A stretch of DNA of 41,501 nt from Pseudomonadota bacterium (GTDB taxonomy: Bacteria > Myxococcota_A > Polyangia > Polyangiales > Polyangiaceae), in contig JAEWRL010000013.1 of the NCBI GenBank assembly GCA_023398955.1, positions 1-41,501 of the forward strand, read 5' to 3'. A program made the translations under genes and the position numbers. Positions 25,313-33,747 of this stretch are shown here, in pieces; position 1 is the stretch's first letter, and each line of letters starts with the position of its first letter. The notes beneath the pieces were generated by a model. That model saw only the letters and a list, made by a program, of their open reading frames with translations, searched no databases and was not told where the DNA came from.

Positions 25313-26979
25313 GCATCGACGAAACGATCGACTGCCGGGGCATGCAGTGCCCGGCGCCAATTTTACACCTTGCCAAGGCAGCACGCAGAGCGGCCGGTGC
25401 CCCCACGGTGCTCGAGGTCCTGGCCGACGACGCGGACTTTCCGAGCGACCTCGCCGCGTGGTGCAGGACCTCCAAGGCGCGGGTGCTCGACCTGAACGAG
25501 ACCGGCGAGCTCATCACGGCGCGCATCGCCCTGAACCACGATGAGAGGGCAGCAGTGGCCCCCGCAGAGCTCGGTGAGGGAGCATCCGACGAGCGGCCGA
25601 AGGCGACGCATGCCACGGCCGCTGCAAGACCGCTTCGGGCTGCGACGCCAAGGACGCCCCAGCGCGCACCGGCGCGCGCCGAGATGCGCGCGCACCGTGA
25701 CGACTCCTCCGCGGCCATAGCGCTCGAAGAGCCGGCAGCGGTCACCGAGGTCATCGACTGCAGGGGGCTCCGTTGTCCAGCGCCCATCCTCGCCATCTCC
25801 AAGGCGGCACGGCAGTACTCGGGACACCCTGCCTTACTCGAGATCTGGGCGGACGATCCGGACTTCGCCGGGGACCTGGTGGCTTGGTGCAAGACCGCCA
25901 AGGCCGATATTCATCAGCGCTACGACGAGGATGGCGTCTGCCGCGTCCTTGTCGGCATCAACGGCGCGGCCGCGCCCGGAGACGACCGCTTGAACCCTCG
26001 CCACCACCTGGCGGCGAAACGCACGACCTCTGGCGTCCTCCCCGCCGCGACCCCCAAGGACACGACGTCCCAGGGCGCGGCACCCGGGAGCCAACGACCG
26101 CGGGAGGGCGCCTCCCTGCCCGCACCAGCGCCCGTGGTGCTCGACCTGCTCGGCCAACGCGCGCCACAGCCCATCCTCGCCCTCTCTACCGTGTTGGTGG
26201 AGCGCCCTGGCGCGCACGTCACGGTGAAGGCCGACGATCCCACCTTCATGAGTGACGTCATGGCGTGGGCGACCGCGACCCGAGTCACCCTGAGATCCCT
26301 GCGGCAGGATCCCTCGGCCGGCGTCACCATCGTGGAGCTCACCCTCGGCGAGCCGCGCGAGCCCGCGCCGCCTCCGCCCACCAGCAGCTCCGCAGCACCC
26401 CTGTCCGCGGTCGTCCTCGGAGAGAGCGCTGCCAACGCCGTCGCGCCGCTCCCGGACGAGGCTGCGACGGGCGTGCGCGCCTGGGCACAGGAGAACCGCT
26501 GCACCATCCTCGTCATCAAGAACGACTTCGAGTCGCTGATGGCCGCGATGATGTGCGCGACGACGGCGGCCGCCCAGGGCATGGAGGTCGTCATGTTCTT
26601 CTCGTTCTGGGGGGTCAACCTGCTGCGCGGCGAGCGGCCGCGCCGGGGAGTCGCCAAGGGCCGCACCAGCTTCCTGCAACGAATGATGAAGTGGATGATG
26701 CCCAAGGGCCCGAAGCGCCAGAAGATGAGTAAGATGCACATGGGCGGCATGGGGAAGGGATTGATGCAGCTCTTCATGCGCCGCAACAACGTCATGACCC
26801 TGGACCAGCTCATGGACGTTGCCGTCGAGCAGCGCATCCGCTTCGTCGTCTGCTCGATGAGCATGGGCATCATGGGCATTCACAAGCGAGACATCGTGGA
26901 TCTACCCAACATCGAGTTTGCTGGGGTCACGTCCTTCGTCGAACAGGCGTCGCGCTCGCGCATGAGCCTGGTGTTCTGA
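25309..26979 (+). CDS. Triple TusA (third domain without Cys) fused to DsrE2-like domain
   Basis: The 556-residue cytosolic protein carries three TusA/SirA-like domains. The first (1-75) has IDCRGMQCPAPILHLAKAA with acceptor C14; the second (145-220) has IDCRGLRCPAPILAISKAA with C156. The third (275-348, LDLLGQRAPQPILALSTVL) has Ala at 285 where the Cys should be. Each has the 'ADDPxFxxDlxAW' block. Residues about 395-556 are a DsrE2-type domain: LVIKNDFESLMAAMMCATTA, VVMFFSFWGVNLL, the Met/Lys-rich loop, then RFVVCSMSMGIMGIHKRD with C515. TusA and DsrE proteins hand persulfide sulfur along relays; TusA and DsrE2 are often neighbours but rarely one chain with three TusA units. It starts inside the kinase stop codon (ATGA) and ends on the next start (TGATG). 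Confidence 0.9.
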   Translation: MSIDETIDCRGMQCPAPILHLAKAARRAAGAPTVLEVLADDADFPSDLAAWCRTSKARVLDLNETGELITARIALNHDERAAVAPAELGEGASDERPKATHATAAARPLRAATPRTPQRAPARAEMRAHRDDSSAAIALEEPAAVTEVIDCRGLRCPAPILAISKAARQYSGHPALLEIWADDPDFAGDLVAWCKTAKADIHQRYDEDGVCRVLVGINGAAAPGDDRLNPRHHLAAKRTTSGVLPAATPKDTTSQGAAPGSQRPREGASLPAPAPVVLDLLGQRAPQPILALSTVLVERPGAHVTVKADDPTFMSDVMAWATATRVTLRSLRQDPSAGVTIVELTLGEPREPAPPPPTSSSAAPLSAVVLGESAANAVAPLPDEAATGVRAWAQENRCTILVIKNDFESLMAAMMCATTAAAQGMEVVMFFSFWGVNLLRGERPRRGVAKGRTSFLQRMMKWMMPKGPKRQKMSKMHMGGMGKGLMQLFMRRNNVMTLDQLMDVAVEQRIRFVVCSMSMGIMGIHKRDIVDLPNIEFAGVTSFVEQASRSRMSLVF

Positions 26980-29651
26980 TGAGCCTCGAAACTGCAAGCC
27001 GACCTGCAGCCAGCAAGCTTCATCGCATCCTCGACCTGGATCGCGGGGGGATGGGAAGGGTGTGGCTAGCGGCTCTGCATGGGGGCATCGGACTGACGAA
27101 GCTCCTCGTGGTCAAGGAGCTCCACCCCCAGTACGCGCGCGACCCGCACTGCCGCGCCATGTTCCTGGAGGAGGCGCGCCTCGCGGCAAAGCTGAACCAC
27201 CCGAACGTGGTGCAGACCCTCGAAGCGCGGGAGCGGAACGGTGCCCTGTTCCTCATCATGGAATACCTGGAGGGGCAATCGCTCCACGCGGTCCGCGCGC
27301 GGCGGCGCCTCCCGCTGGAGTTCGAGGTCGCCATTCTCTCGAACGTTTGCGCAGGTCTGCACCACGCCCACGAGGCCGCCGACTTTGACGGTACGCCGCT
27401 CGGCCTGGTGCATCGCGACGTCTGTCCGCAGAACGTCATCATCTCCTACAGCGGGCAGATCAAGGTCGTCGACTTCGGCATCGCGCGCGCGACGGCATCG
27501 ACTGGTGAGTCCGTGTCCGGCGCGCCCAAGGGGCGGATCCGCTACATGGCGCCAGAGCAAGCGCGCGTCGAGGACTGCGACAGGCGCGCCGACCTCTTCT
27601 CCGTCGGGATCTTGCTGTGGGAGGCCCTCGCCGGCAAGAGTCCGTGGGACGGCCTGGCGGACACCGAGCTGTGGCTTCACCTGACACGTGGCACCGCGCC
27701 GAGCGTTTCCACCGCCGTCCCAGGGGCGCCCGCAGAGCTGGTCCGCATCTGCGGGAAGGCCCTCGCGCCGGAGCGGGAGGCTCGCTACGGCAGCGCTCTC
27801 GAGATCCAGACGGAGCTGGAGATGTACCTGAGCGCCTGCCGAACCCAGGTCACGCCACGCGAGATAGCCAGCCTCGTTGGGACGGCGTTCGAGCCAGAAC
27901 GCCAGCGCACACGGGCGGTGATTCGTGAGAAATTCAAGGCGCTGGGGCTCGATGCCGGGTCGAGGACCAGCGGCCAGCCACCAGCCTCGGCGGCCAGCGC
28001 GAGCCGCGTAAGTCCCCGCTCGTTCTTGGTGGCACCACCATCCAAGCGGGACGACAACGTGTCAAACAGCGGCGCCTACCCGGAAGCCAGGCACCGAAGC
28101 CCGCTGCACCCGCCCCCGAAGCCGAGCTCGACCCTCCCCAAGCCGCCACACTTCCCACAGCGCACCAGCCCGCCCTTGCCTACCAGCGTCTCGTCCTCCG
28201 ACGACGGGCACGCCGCTGTCGGCTCGGCGCCCGCGGATCTCGCGCTTCCGCCGCCCTACTCGATCCAACGGGAGCTCGCGCCAGGCACCGCCTCCGGCGC
28301 TCGCCTCTTCGAAGGCCGCCTGCGGACGACGGGGCAAGCTGTTGTCGTCCAGATCCTCGACAGAGAGCAGGACCTCGACTCCATCGCGCGCAAGCTGCGT
28401 CCCGGCGCTGCGTTCCGTCATCCAAACGCCGTGGCCCTGCTCGATGTCGGCATGGTCGCGACCTCGGGTGCCGCGGTCTACGTGGTCCGGGAGTTCGTCG
28501 AGGGCGAGTCGCTGGCAACCCTCCTCGCACGCGTCCGCCAACTCCCTCTCGCAGACGCTCTCGAGATAGCGAGTCAGCTGCTCGTGGTGCTGGCAGACGC
28601 TCATGCGGCTGGCCTCGTTCATCCGCGCCTTACCCCGGATCACGTCCTGATCGCGCGCACGGAGTGTGACGGCGCGCTCGTCAAGGTCCTGGGGTTTTGG
28701 CCGAGCTTGGCGAGGAGCACCCGAGCGGGCTCTCCCTATGCCTCGCCCGAGGAGGCGTCTCTGGTGCAGCCGACGGCGCGAAGCAACGTCTACTCGGCTG
28801 GCGCTCTCCTCTATCACTGCTGCTTCGGGTCGCCCCCCCCGCTCGCGTCGCCGACGCGGCGGCTGAGCATCCCTGCCGCCAGCACGCCCAACGCCTTCGG
28901 GCTCGACGCTCTCCTGACGCGAGCGCTCCAGCTGGATCCTGCCAGCCGCTTCCCGACGGCGACGGACATGCTCGATGCCATGGCGCTCATCGACACGGGA
29001 GAGGCTCCTGCGCTGCATGGCTCCTCCGGACCCCTGCAACGTCACGGTTTCGCTCGAGACGCCGCTCGCTGCGCGGCGCTGCCCGTGGTGCGAGAGCCAG
29101 CCGGGGGAAAGGCACGCGCCATCTGGGTGCTCGACGACGACCCGGCGCTCGCGCATGAGACGACGCGAGCAGCGCTCGCCGAGCTGGCAAGGGATTTCGA
29201 GGTGCGGGTGCTGGGGCAGGCGGATCGGGAGCTAGCCTTGAGCGAGCTACGTTCGGCTCGGCTTCCCCCTCCCTGCGTCGTCGTCTTCGGCAACATGCAC
29301 GTCCTCCTCGAGGATCCGCTGCTGCTGGCGCTGAGCCCGTGCGCGGAGGCTTCCCGCATGTTGATCGCCACACACGAGAACCTGGAGCTGCTGGAGGCGA
29401 GCATCAACTGGGCGGGCTTGGACTATTACCTGACCCTGCCGGCGGAGGCGTCCTCCATCGTCGCGGGAATCACTCAGCTGGCGCGACGCACCCACGTCGT
29501 GAGCGAGCACTACGACGGGATCCGTCGCGCGCTCCGTCAGGCTCGGGACCAGCTCGGCGAGCTGAGCCGCGCGCTCACAGAGAGAACCGGCAGCAGCCAC
29601 TCGCTGCCGCCTGCCCCGTTCGGCTTTGGCATCGATCTGGAATCGCCATGA
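26979..29651 (+). CDS. Ser/Thr kinase-pseudokinase-receiver-like protein
   Basis: The 890-residue protein carries kinase domain 1 (12-300) with all key residues: GGMGRVWLA loop, K46, HRDVCPQN (D147), DFG (165-167), RYMAPEQ. A Pro/Ser-rich linker (330-425) leads to a second kinase-like fold (about 426-677) that has lost catalysis: HPRLTPDHVLI instead of HRDxKPxN and LGFWPS instead of DFG. The end (715-835, IWVLDDDPALAHE, VVVFGNMHVLLEDPLLLAL, LIATHENLELLE) is the same degenerate receiver-like domain as in the first kinase, followed by a coiled coil. No membrane segment is seen. Its ATG overlaps the previous stop by 1 nt and its stop overlaps the rhodanese start by 4 nt. The pseudokinase and receiver-like parts probably bind partners or ligands. 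Confidence 0.88.
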   Translation: MSLETASRPAASKLHRILDLDRGGMGRVWLAALHGGIGLTKLLVVKELHPQYARDPHCRAMFLEEARLAAKLNHPNVVQTLEARERNGALFLIMEYLEGQSLHAVRARRRLPLEFEVAILSNVCAGLHHAHEAADFDGTPLGLVHRDVCPQNVIISYSGQIKVVDFGIARATASTGESVSGAPKGRIRYMAPEQARVEDCDRRADLFSVGILLWEALAGKSPWDGLADTELWLHLTRGTAPSVSTAVPGAPAELVRICGKALAPEREARYGSALEIQTELEMYLSACRTQVTPREIASLVGTAFEPERQRTRAVIREKFKALGLDAGSRTSGQPPASAASASRVSPRSFLVAPPSKRDDNVSNSGAYPEARHRSPLHPPPKPSSTLPKPPHFPQRTSPPLPTSVSSSDDGHAAVGSAPADLALPPPYSIQRELAPGTASGARLFEGRLRTTGQAVVVQILDREQDLDSIARKLRPGAAFRHPNAVALLDVGMVATSGAAVYVVREFVEGESLATLLARVRQLPLADALEIASQLLVVLADAHAAGLVHPRLTPDHVLIARTECDGALVKVLGFWPSLARSTRAGSPYASPEEASLVQPTARSNVYSAGALLYHCCFGSPPPLASPTRRLSIPAASTPNAFGLDALLTRALQLDPASRFPTATDMLDAMALIDTGEAPALHGSSGPLQRHGFARDAARCAALPVVREPAGGKARAIWVLDDDPALAHETTRAALAELARDFEVRVLGQADRELALSELRSARLPPPCVVVFGNMHVLLEDPLLLALSPCAEASRMLIATHENLELLEASINWAGLDYYLTLPAEASSIVAGITQLARRTHVVSEHYDGIRRALRQARDQLGELSRALTERTGSSHSLPPAPFGFGIDLESP

Positions 29652-30322
29652 CTGAGATGACGCCCTTCACCGGATTCACCGTCGCGTCCAGCCCGGACGA
29701 GCTTGGCCCGGCTGCCCTGAGCGAGCTCCGGAACGTCGTGATCCTCGACGTGAGGGCCGCCGAAGAACGCTTCGGCGAGATGGGCTTCATCCCTGGGTCT
29801 CGCTCCTTCCCGGAGGAGGAGCTCCGCAGCAGCCCCGCACGGCTCCTCTCCACCTATGGCGTGGACCAACCCGTGGCCCTCGTGTGCTTGTCGGGCAAAC
29901 GTAGCCTGCGCCTAGTCCCGATGCTCCGCGGTCTCGGTTTCGCGACCTGCGCGCACCTCCGTGGCGGCGTCCTGGCCTGGCGCGCCGCCAGTCTGCCCGT
30001 CTGCGGCGTGGGCGCCGTGCCGGCCGAGGACGTCGTGCCCCTGCGGAGCATCGACGAATTTCCGCGGGCCCTCGTCTCTTGCTTCGTCGCCGAATCGGTA
30101 GAAACCCAGCTGAACTCCGGCGACGGCTCCCTCGTCGATCCCAAACCGATCGTGGAGCGTATCTGCGCGGAGATGCGTCCTTCCCACTCCTCGGCGCAGG
30201 CGTGGGCAGACTCGCTAGACAGGCTCGCGGAGGCGGCGAGAGCCATGGGCCACCCACTGGACCATATCGCGAGGAACGTCGACCGCATGCTTGCCTCCCT
30301 GGCGCGCCTCGAGAGCGCCTGA
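29648..30322 (+). CDS. Rhodanese-domain protein
   Basis: ATG 29648 (overlapping the previous stop) gives 224 residues. The rhodanese domain spans about 10-115: VVILDVRAAEERFGEMGFIP, then the active-site loop ALVCLSGKRSLRL with C80, and CAHLRGGVLAWRAASLPV at the end. A single domain with Cys followed by a six-residue loop is the sulfurtransferase type that carries a cysteine persulfide. The C-terminal 100 residues (PRALVSCFVAESVETQLNSG onward) are helical, unique to this protein as far as I can see, and could contact the other operon products. Given its neighbours it is the likely sulfur donor or acceptor for the TusA/DsrE2 fusion. It is the last gene of the operon. Confidence 0.9.
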   Translation: MTEMTPFTGFTVASSPDELGPAALSELRNVVILDVRAAEERFGEMGFIPGSRSFPEEELRSSPARLLSTYGVDQPVALVCLSGKRSLRLVPMLRGLGFATCAHLRGGVLAWRAASLPVCGVGAVPAEDVVPLRSIDEFPRALVSCFVAESVETQLNSGDGSLVDPKPIVERICAEMRPSHSSAQAWADSLDRLAEAARAMGHPLDHIARNVDRMLASLARLESA

Positions 30323-30343
30323 GCGCCGAATGCGGCAGTACGA

Positions 30344-30363
30344 CGTGGGGCTGCCCCGGCACG
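30344..30363 (+). terminator. Hairpin after the kinase/sulfur operon
   Basis: CGTG-GGG-CTGC-CCC-GG-CACG forms a 7-bp stem with a 2-nt bulge, 22 nt after the rhodanese stop. It is GC-rich and has no T-run. Confidence 0.4.
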
Positions 30364-30412
30364 CCTGAGCGTCGCAGCGCCGACGAACGGTGTGCGCCGC
30401 TCTCCGACACTA

Positions 30413-30425
30413 GCCCAAGTTGGGC
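30413..30425. promoter_or_regulatory. 13-bp palindrome upstream of the AgmX-like gene
   Basis: GCCCAAGTTGGGC is a perfect palindrome around a central G, about 180 bp before ATG 30607. It may be an operator; nothing else supports this. Confidence 0.25.
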
Positions 30426-30606
30426 GCCGGGGTGAGGGGCCATGACAATGAACGGGACGAAGGGTGCCGCGCAGCGACACAAATGCGAGGTTTCGTGCCC
30501 ACATACTCCCTTCGGCCACCGAGTTGCGGCTTCCGTATGCTAGCGTTTTCAGCGACCGCGTCCGGGGTAATTGCCGCCGCGGGCGCGCCGTTGTGTCTGC
30601 GCTCTC

Positions 30607-32970
30607 ATGTCCTATCTGATACCTTGCGAAATCTGTGGTACCCAGCTGGCGCTCGCGAAGCCCGTCTTCGAGCGTCGCGTTCTGGGCCGCCGCGTCACGT
30701 TGCGTTGCAAGAACTGCAGGGCAGAGATCTCGGTGGACGCAGCAGGCATATCCCAGCACGCCTATGAAGCCGCGCTGGCAGGGCTCCCCGCGGCCGCACC
30801 GCAGGCCCTCCCCGAGGGCGTGGTGGTGCGGACCTTGGGACACGATCGAGCAGCGCCGAGCAGCAGGACGTCGTCGGCCATCTCCGTGCCCGGAGCCTCG
30901 CAGGCGGCGCCGGCGGGAACGACACTCGTGAGCTCGAAGGCGGCTGCCCCGGCCGCTGTTGCCACGACCGCTGTTGCCACGACCGCTGCCGGAGACCCAT
31001 CAGGCGGGCTGCGGCGCGTCGTCAGCCCTGCTCTCCCTTCGCTGCCTCGCCGCGATACGCCTCGAGGCGCACCAGGGGTTGCCACACTGCGGTCCACCTT
31101 CGAAAGACCCGTGAACCTCGGGAGCACCGCCTTACGCGCTCAGGAGCCTCGGGCTTCGCGCAGTGCCGGGTCGCTCGGCAAGGTGCCGCCTTCCACCCCT
31201 CCCGGGTCGCTCGGCAAGGTGCCGCCTTCCACCCCTCCCAAGTCCCTCGGCGAGGTGCCACCTTCGACCCGTCCCGAATCCCTCGGCAAGGTGCCGCCTT
31301 CCAGCAGCCGTGCGCCCTTCATCCAGGCGCCACCCTCCAGCAAGCCCGCTGTCGCCGTGCGGAGCGGAGCAGCTGGCCCCACCAAGGGATTGGTGCCACG
31401 GCGCACACGCTCCGGAACCATCGTGGGGCTTCAGGGGGAGTCTCCAGCAGAGTACCAGCCCAGCGCCGCCAAGCCGGTTCTTGGGCCCCCGGACAGGGCG
31501 CCACGCACGAGGAAGGGCACCCTCTTGGGAGTCCCTCCAGAGGCGCGTGGTTCCGCGCAGGCCGTGCCTCTGCCGCCACCGCCTCGTCCGGCGCCGCAAG
31601 CCGCGCACCGGGACGTCCCCCGGGACCAGCTCCCGACTACACCCTGGGTCGACCCCGCCGAGACGGCACCACCCGTTCGGGTAACCGCCCCTGCCGAGCC
31701 TTACCTCGAGGCGAACGACGATCTCGACGACGATCTCGACGGCGACCGCCCCACGGCAACGCGATTGCCCCCCGCTACGTTCCCCAACGCTGTCGTCGCC
31801 CCGCCGGCGCCTCGTGTTGTCGCCCCGCCGGCGCCTCGTGTCGTCGCCCCGCCGGCGCCCCCTGTCGTCGCCGCTCCGGCACCCCCTGTCGTCGCCCCTC
31901 CGGCACCTCCGATTCCCGATGCGGGGCTTCGGGTAGCGGGAGCTGGCGCCAAACCTCCTTCGGTTCCCCCCCCGCAGCTGGAGGTAGCGGCACCGCCGCC
32001 GGCCACAGCTTACGCCCGGGGTTCGCAGTTCACTTCCGCGCCGGAGATCGAGGTCGCCATCGAGATGGAGGAGATCGCCCTCCCTCCAGGGCTAGAATCC
32101 CCCGAGGATGCTGCTGCCGCCCCGACCGAGGAGCGCGAGCTCACGGCCCCCGGTTACGCTCTGACAGCCAACGGGATCCCCAGCTCGCAGCCCGCACCAT
32201 CGTCGCTCGAGGTCCCGCAACCGCCCCAGCGTCCTCGCCGCAGGGCGCGAGCGTGGGTCTTGCCCCTCCTGGGCCTCGGACTCATCGGCGCCATCGCGGC
32301 CGTCGCGCTCGTGCCGCGCCTACATAGCGCGGCGCGTCGCGTCGCTCCTTCCGCCATCGCCGTCCTGGACCGCGCCGTTTCCCGCGTTCACGGCGTGCTC
32401 GGGGGCGGCGGCAGCTCGACCGTCCAGAGCACCACGGAGCCGGCGCCATTGGCGGCGAGCGCTGCCTCCGAGGCACCCCGTAACGCTCTCACCTCGGACG
32501 ACAGGCACCCGGCGGCTCCCGGGACCCCTGGACAAGCCGCAGCACAGGACGCGCGGGAGCAGACCGCCGTTCCCAACGCGGAGGGTGAGGCCGGGGACAG
32601 CGCCGAGTCACCTGCCCCGCCGAGCAACGAGGCAGATGCGTCGGCTGCTGCCCACCTCCCCGGGGGCGAGGCGGGGTCTACCGCCGCTGACACCTTCCCT
32701 GCAGGGGTGGATGAGGCCGTCGTCAAGGCGCGCTTCAGGGCCGTGCTGCATCGCGCGACGAAGTGCCACCCGTTCGGGCGAGCGGCAGGCACCGCCCAGG
32801 TGAGTGTCCTCATCGAACCCAGTGGCAAGGTCTCCACGGCGAGCCTCGAAGGAGAGCCGCTCGCGAGCGCGCCAGTGGGCGCCTGCATCCTCGTCCACGC
32901 GCGCTCGCTCCGCGTGCCCCCCTTCGAGGGACCGGCGTTCCGCGTCGTCGATAGTATCACCCTGAGGTAG
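30607..32970 (+). CDS. AgmX-like protein: zinc ribbon, disordered repeats, one TM, TonB-like end
   Basis: The 787-residue protein begins with a small zinc ribbon (C7xxC10 and C34xxC37, CEICGTQLALAKPV). A very long Pro/Ala/Ser-rich region (50-545) follows, with two tandem-repeat blocks. A single transmembrane segment near 548-572 (WVLPLLGLGLIGAIAAVALV) precedes a second linker and a C-terminal domain at about 701-787 (VVKARFRAVLHRATKCHP, AQVSVLIEPSGKVSTASLEG, FEGPAFRVVDSITLR). Zinc-ribbon plus TM plus TonB/AgmX-type C-terminal domain is a common myxobacterial layout. AgmX was named in Myxococcus gliding motility, but paralogues are many and their roles are mostly unknown. ATG 30607 is chosen because it starts just before the first Cys pair. 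The C-terminal domain should be periplasmic. Confidence 0.75.
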   Translation: MSYLIPCEICGTQLALAKPVFERRVLGRRVTLRCKNCRAEISVDAAGISQHAYEAALAGLPAAAPQALPEGVVVRTLGHDRAAPSSRTSSAISVPGASQAAPAGTTLVSSKAAAPAAVATTAVATTAAGDPSGGLRRVVSPALPSLPRRDTPRGAPGVATLRSTFERPVNLGSTALRAQEPRASRSAGSLGKVPPSTPPGSLGKVPPSTPPKSLGEVPPSTRPESLGKVPPSSSRAPFIQAPPSSKPAVAVRSGAAGPTKGLVPRRTRSGTIVGLQGESPAEYQPSAAKPVLGPPDRAPRTRKGTLLGVPPEARGSAQAVPLPPPPRPAPQAAHRDVPRDQLPTTPWVDPAETAPPVRVTAPAEPYLEANDDLDDDLDGDRPTATRLPPATFPNAVVAPPAPRVVAPPAPRVVAPPAPPVVAAPAPPVVAPPAPPIPDAGLRVAGAGAKPPSVPPPQLEVAAPPPATAYARGSQFTSAPEIEVAIEMEEIALPPGLESPEDAAAAPTEERELTAPGYALTANGIPSSQPAPSSLEVPQPPQRPRRRARAWVLPLLGLGLIGAIAAVALVPRLHSAARRVAPSAIAVLDRAVSRVHGVLGGGGSSTVQSTTEPAPLAASAASEAPRNALTSDDRHPAAPGTPGQAAAQDAREQTAVPNAEGEAGDSAESPAPPSNEADASAAAHLPGGEAGSTAADTFPAGVDEAVVKARFRAVLHRATKCHPFGRAAGTAQVSVLIEPSGKVSTASLEGEPLASAPVGACILVHARSLRVPPFEGPAFRVVDSITLR
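31168..31311 (+). repeat. 36-bp tandem repeat, four units, inside the AgmX-like gene
   Basis: Four in-frame units encode GSLGKVPPSTPP, GSLGKVPPSTPP, KSLGEVPPSTRP and ESLGKVPPSSSR. The first two are near identical at DNA level, a sign of recent expansion. Confidence 0.8.
31792..31911 (+). repeat. 24-bp tandem repeat, five units, inside the AgmX-like gene
   Basis: Five in-frame units encode VVAPPAPR twice, then VVAPPAPP, VVAAPAPP and VVAPPAPP. This is likely an extended Pro-rich spacer crossing the cytosol-membrane gap. Confidence 0.8.
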
Positions 32971-32999
32971 ACCTGCGTTATACGCTGGCCGTGCCATTC

Positions 33000-33716
33000 A
33001 TGTCGTCCCCGGGGAGGCTCGTCTCCCTACAGCGCCTCTTGCCGCCGCGTCAGCGTGGCACCTGGGCTGCCGCCATTGGGCTGGTGCTGCTGAGCCCCCT
33101 CGCAGCACGAGCACAGGGTGCGCCGGGTGCCCCGAGTCGAGGGGCGAGCATCGACGCCCAACGCCGCGCCGCGACTGCTGAGGCCCGCGAGGAAGGTCCG
33201 CACTGGCTGCCGCCTCTCGTCGAAACAGCAGGACTCTTCACGGTGATGCGCGCGACCGAAGCCTACCTTTGGCCCAATCCGTTCTCATTTTATCGCACCG
33301 AGACGTGGCCGGAGAACTACCGCCGCGCCTTCTCGAGCTCGCCGCAGTTCGATGGCTCGCGACCGCTGATGACCTGGGACGGGGACGCTTGGGAGCTCAA
33401 CGTCGTGGGGCACGGCTTGCTCGGATCCGAGCTGTACCTGCGCCCTCGACGCTGCGGCTTCGGGGTGCTCGGCTCGATCGCCTTCGCCACCGCCGCGAGC
33501 GCGGTGTGGGAGTACGGCTTCGAGGCGAACGGGGTGCAACCCTCGGGCGTCGACCTCTGGTACACCCCGCTCAGCGGTGCCGTGTTGGGAGAAGGGCGCC
33601 ACCTGCTATGGCAGGCAGCAGGTCGGCTGAGCTCGCCGTTGCTCCGGGGGGTGGTCCGCGCGCTTGTCGACCCCGTCGGCGAGTTCTCGACGACCCTGGT
33701 GGACTCCCCCTGCTGA
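33000..33716 (+). CDS. DUF3943-type exported protein
   Basis: The 238-residue protein has a signal peptide (WAAAIGLVLLSPLAARAQG). The mature part shows the DUF3943 pattern: TWDGDAWELNVVGHGLLGSE, LYLRPRRCGFG, a small-residue strand AFATAASAVWEYGFEANGVQ, then SGVDLWYTPLSGAVLGEGRH. The family is thought to be outer-membrane or periplasmic and its function is unknown. ATG 33000 is used; GTG 32991 is in the same frame. No clear ribosome-binding site is seen. The gene follows the AgmX-like gene after 29 nt and may share its transcript. It is convergent with the lipoprotein gene ending at 33748. Confidence 0.75.
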   Translation: MSSPGRLVSLQRLLPPRQRGTWAAAIGLVLLSPLAARAQGAPGAPSRGASIDAQRRAATAEAREEGPHWLPPLVETAGLFTVMRATEAYLWPNPFSFYRTETWPENYRRAFSSSPQFDGSRPLMTWDGDAWELNVVGHGLLGSELYLRPRRCGFGVLGSIAFATAASAVWEYGFEANGVQPSGVDLWYTPLSGAVLGEGRHLLWQAAGRLSSPLLRGVVRALVDPVGEFSTTLVDSPC

Positions 33717-33726
33717 ACGACTCCAG

Positions 33727-33747
33727 CCCGAGAAGCGCGAGCTCGGG
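33727..33747. terminator. Hairpin in the 31-nt gap between convergent genes
   Basis: CCCGAG (33727-33732) and CTCGGG (33742-33747) pair around a 9-nt loop between the stops at 33716 (+) and 33748 (-), so it can serve both genes. Confidence 0.5.

Noticed and set aside
28062..29156. 364-codon open frame on the minus strand
   Set aside because: Antisense to the second kinase of the sulfur operon, whose plus-strand translation has clear kinase motifs.
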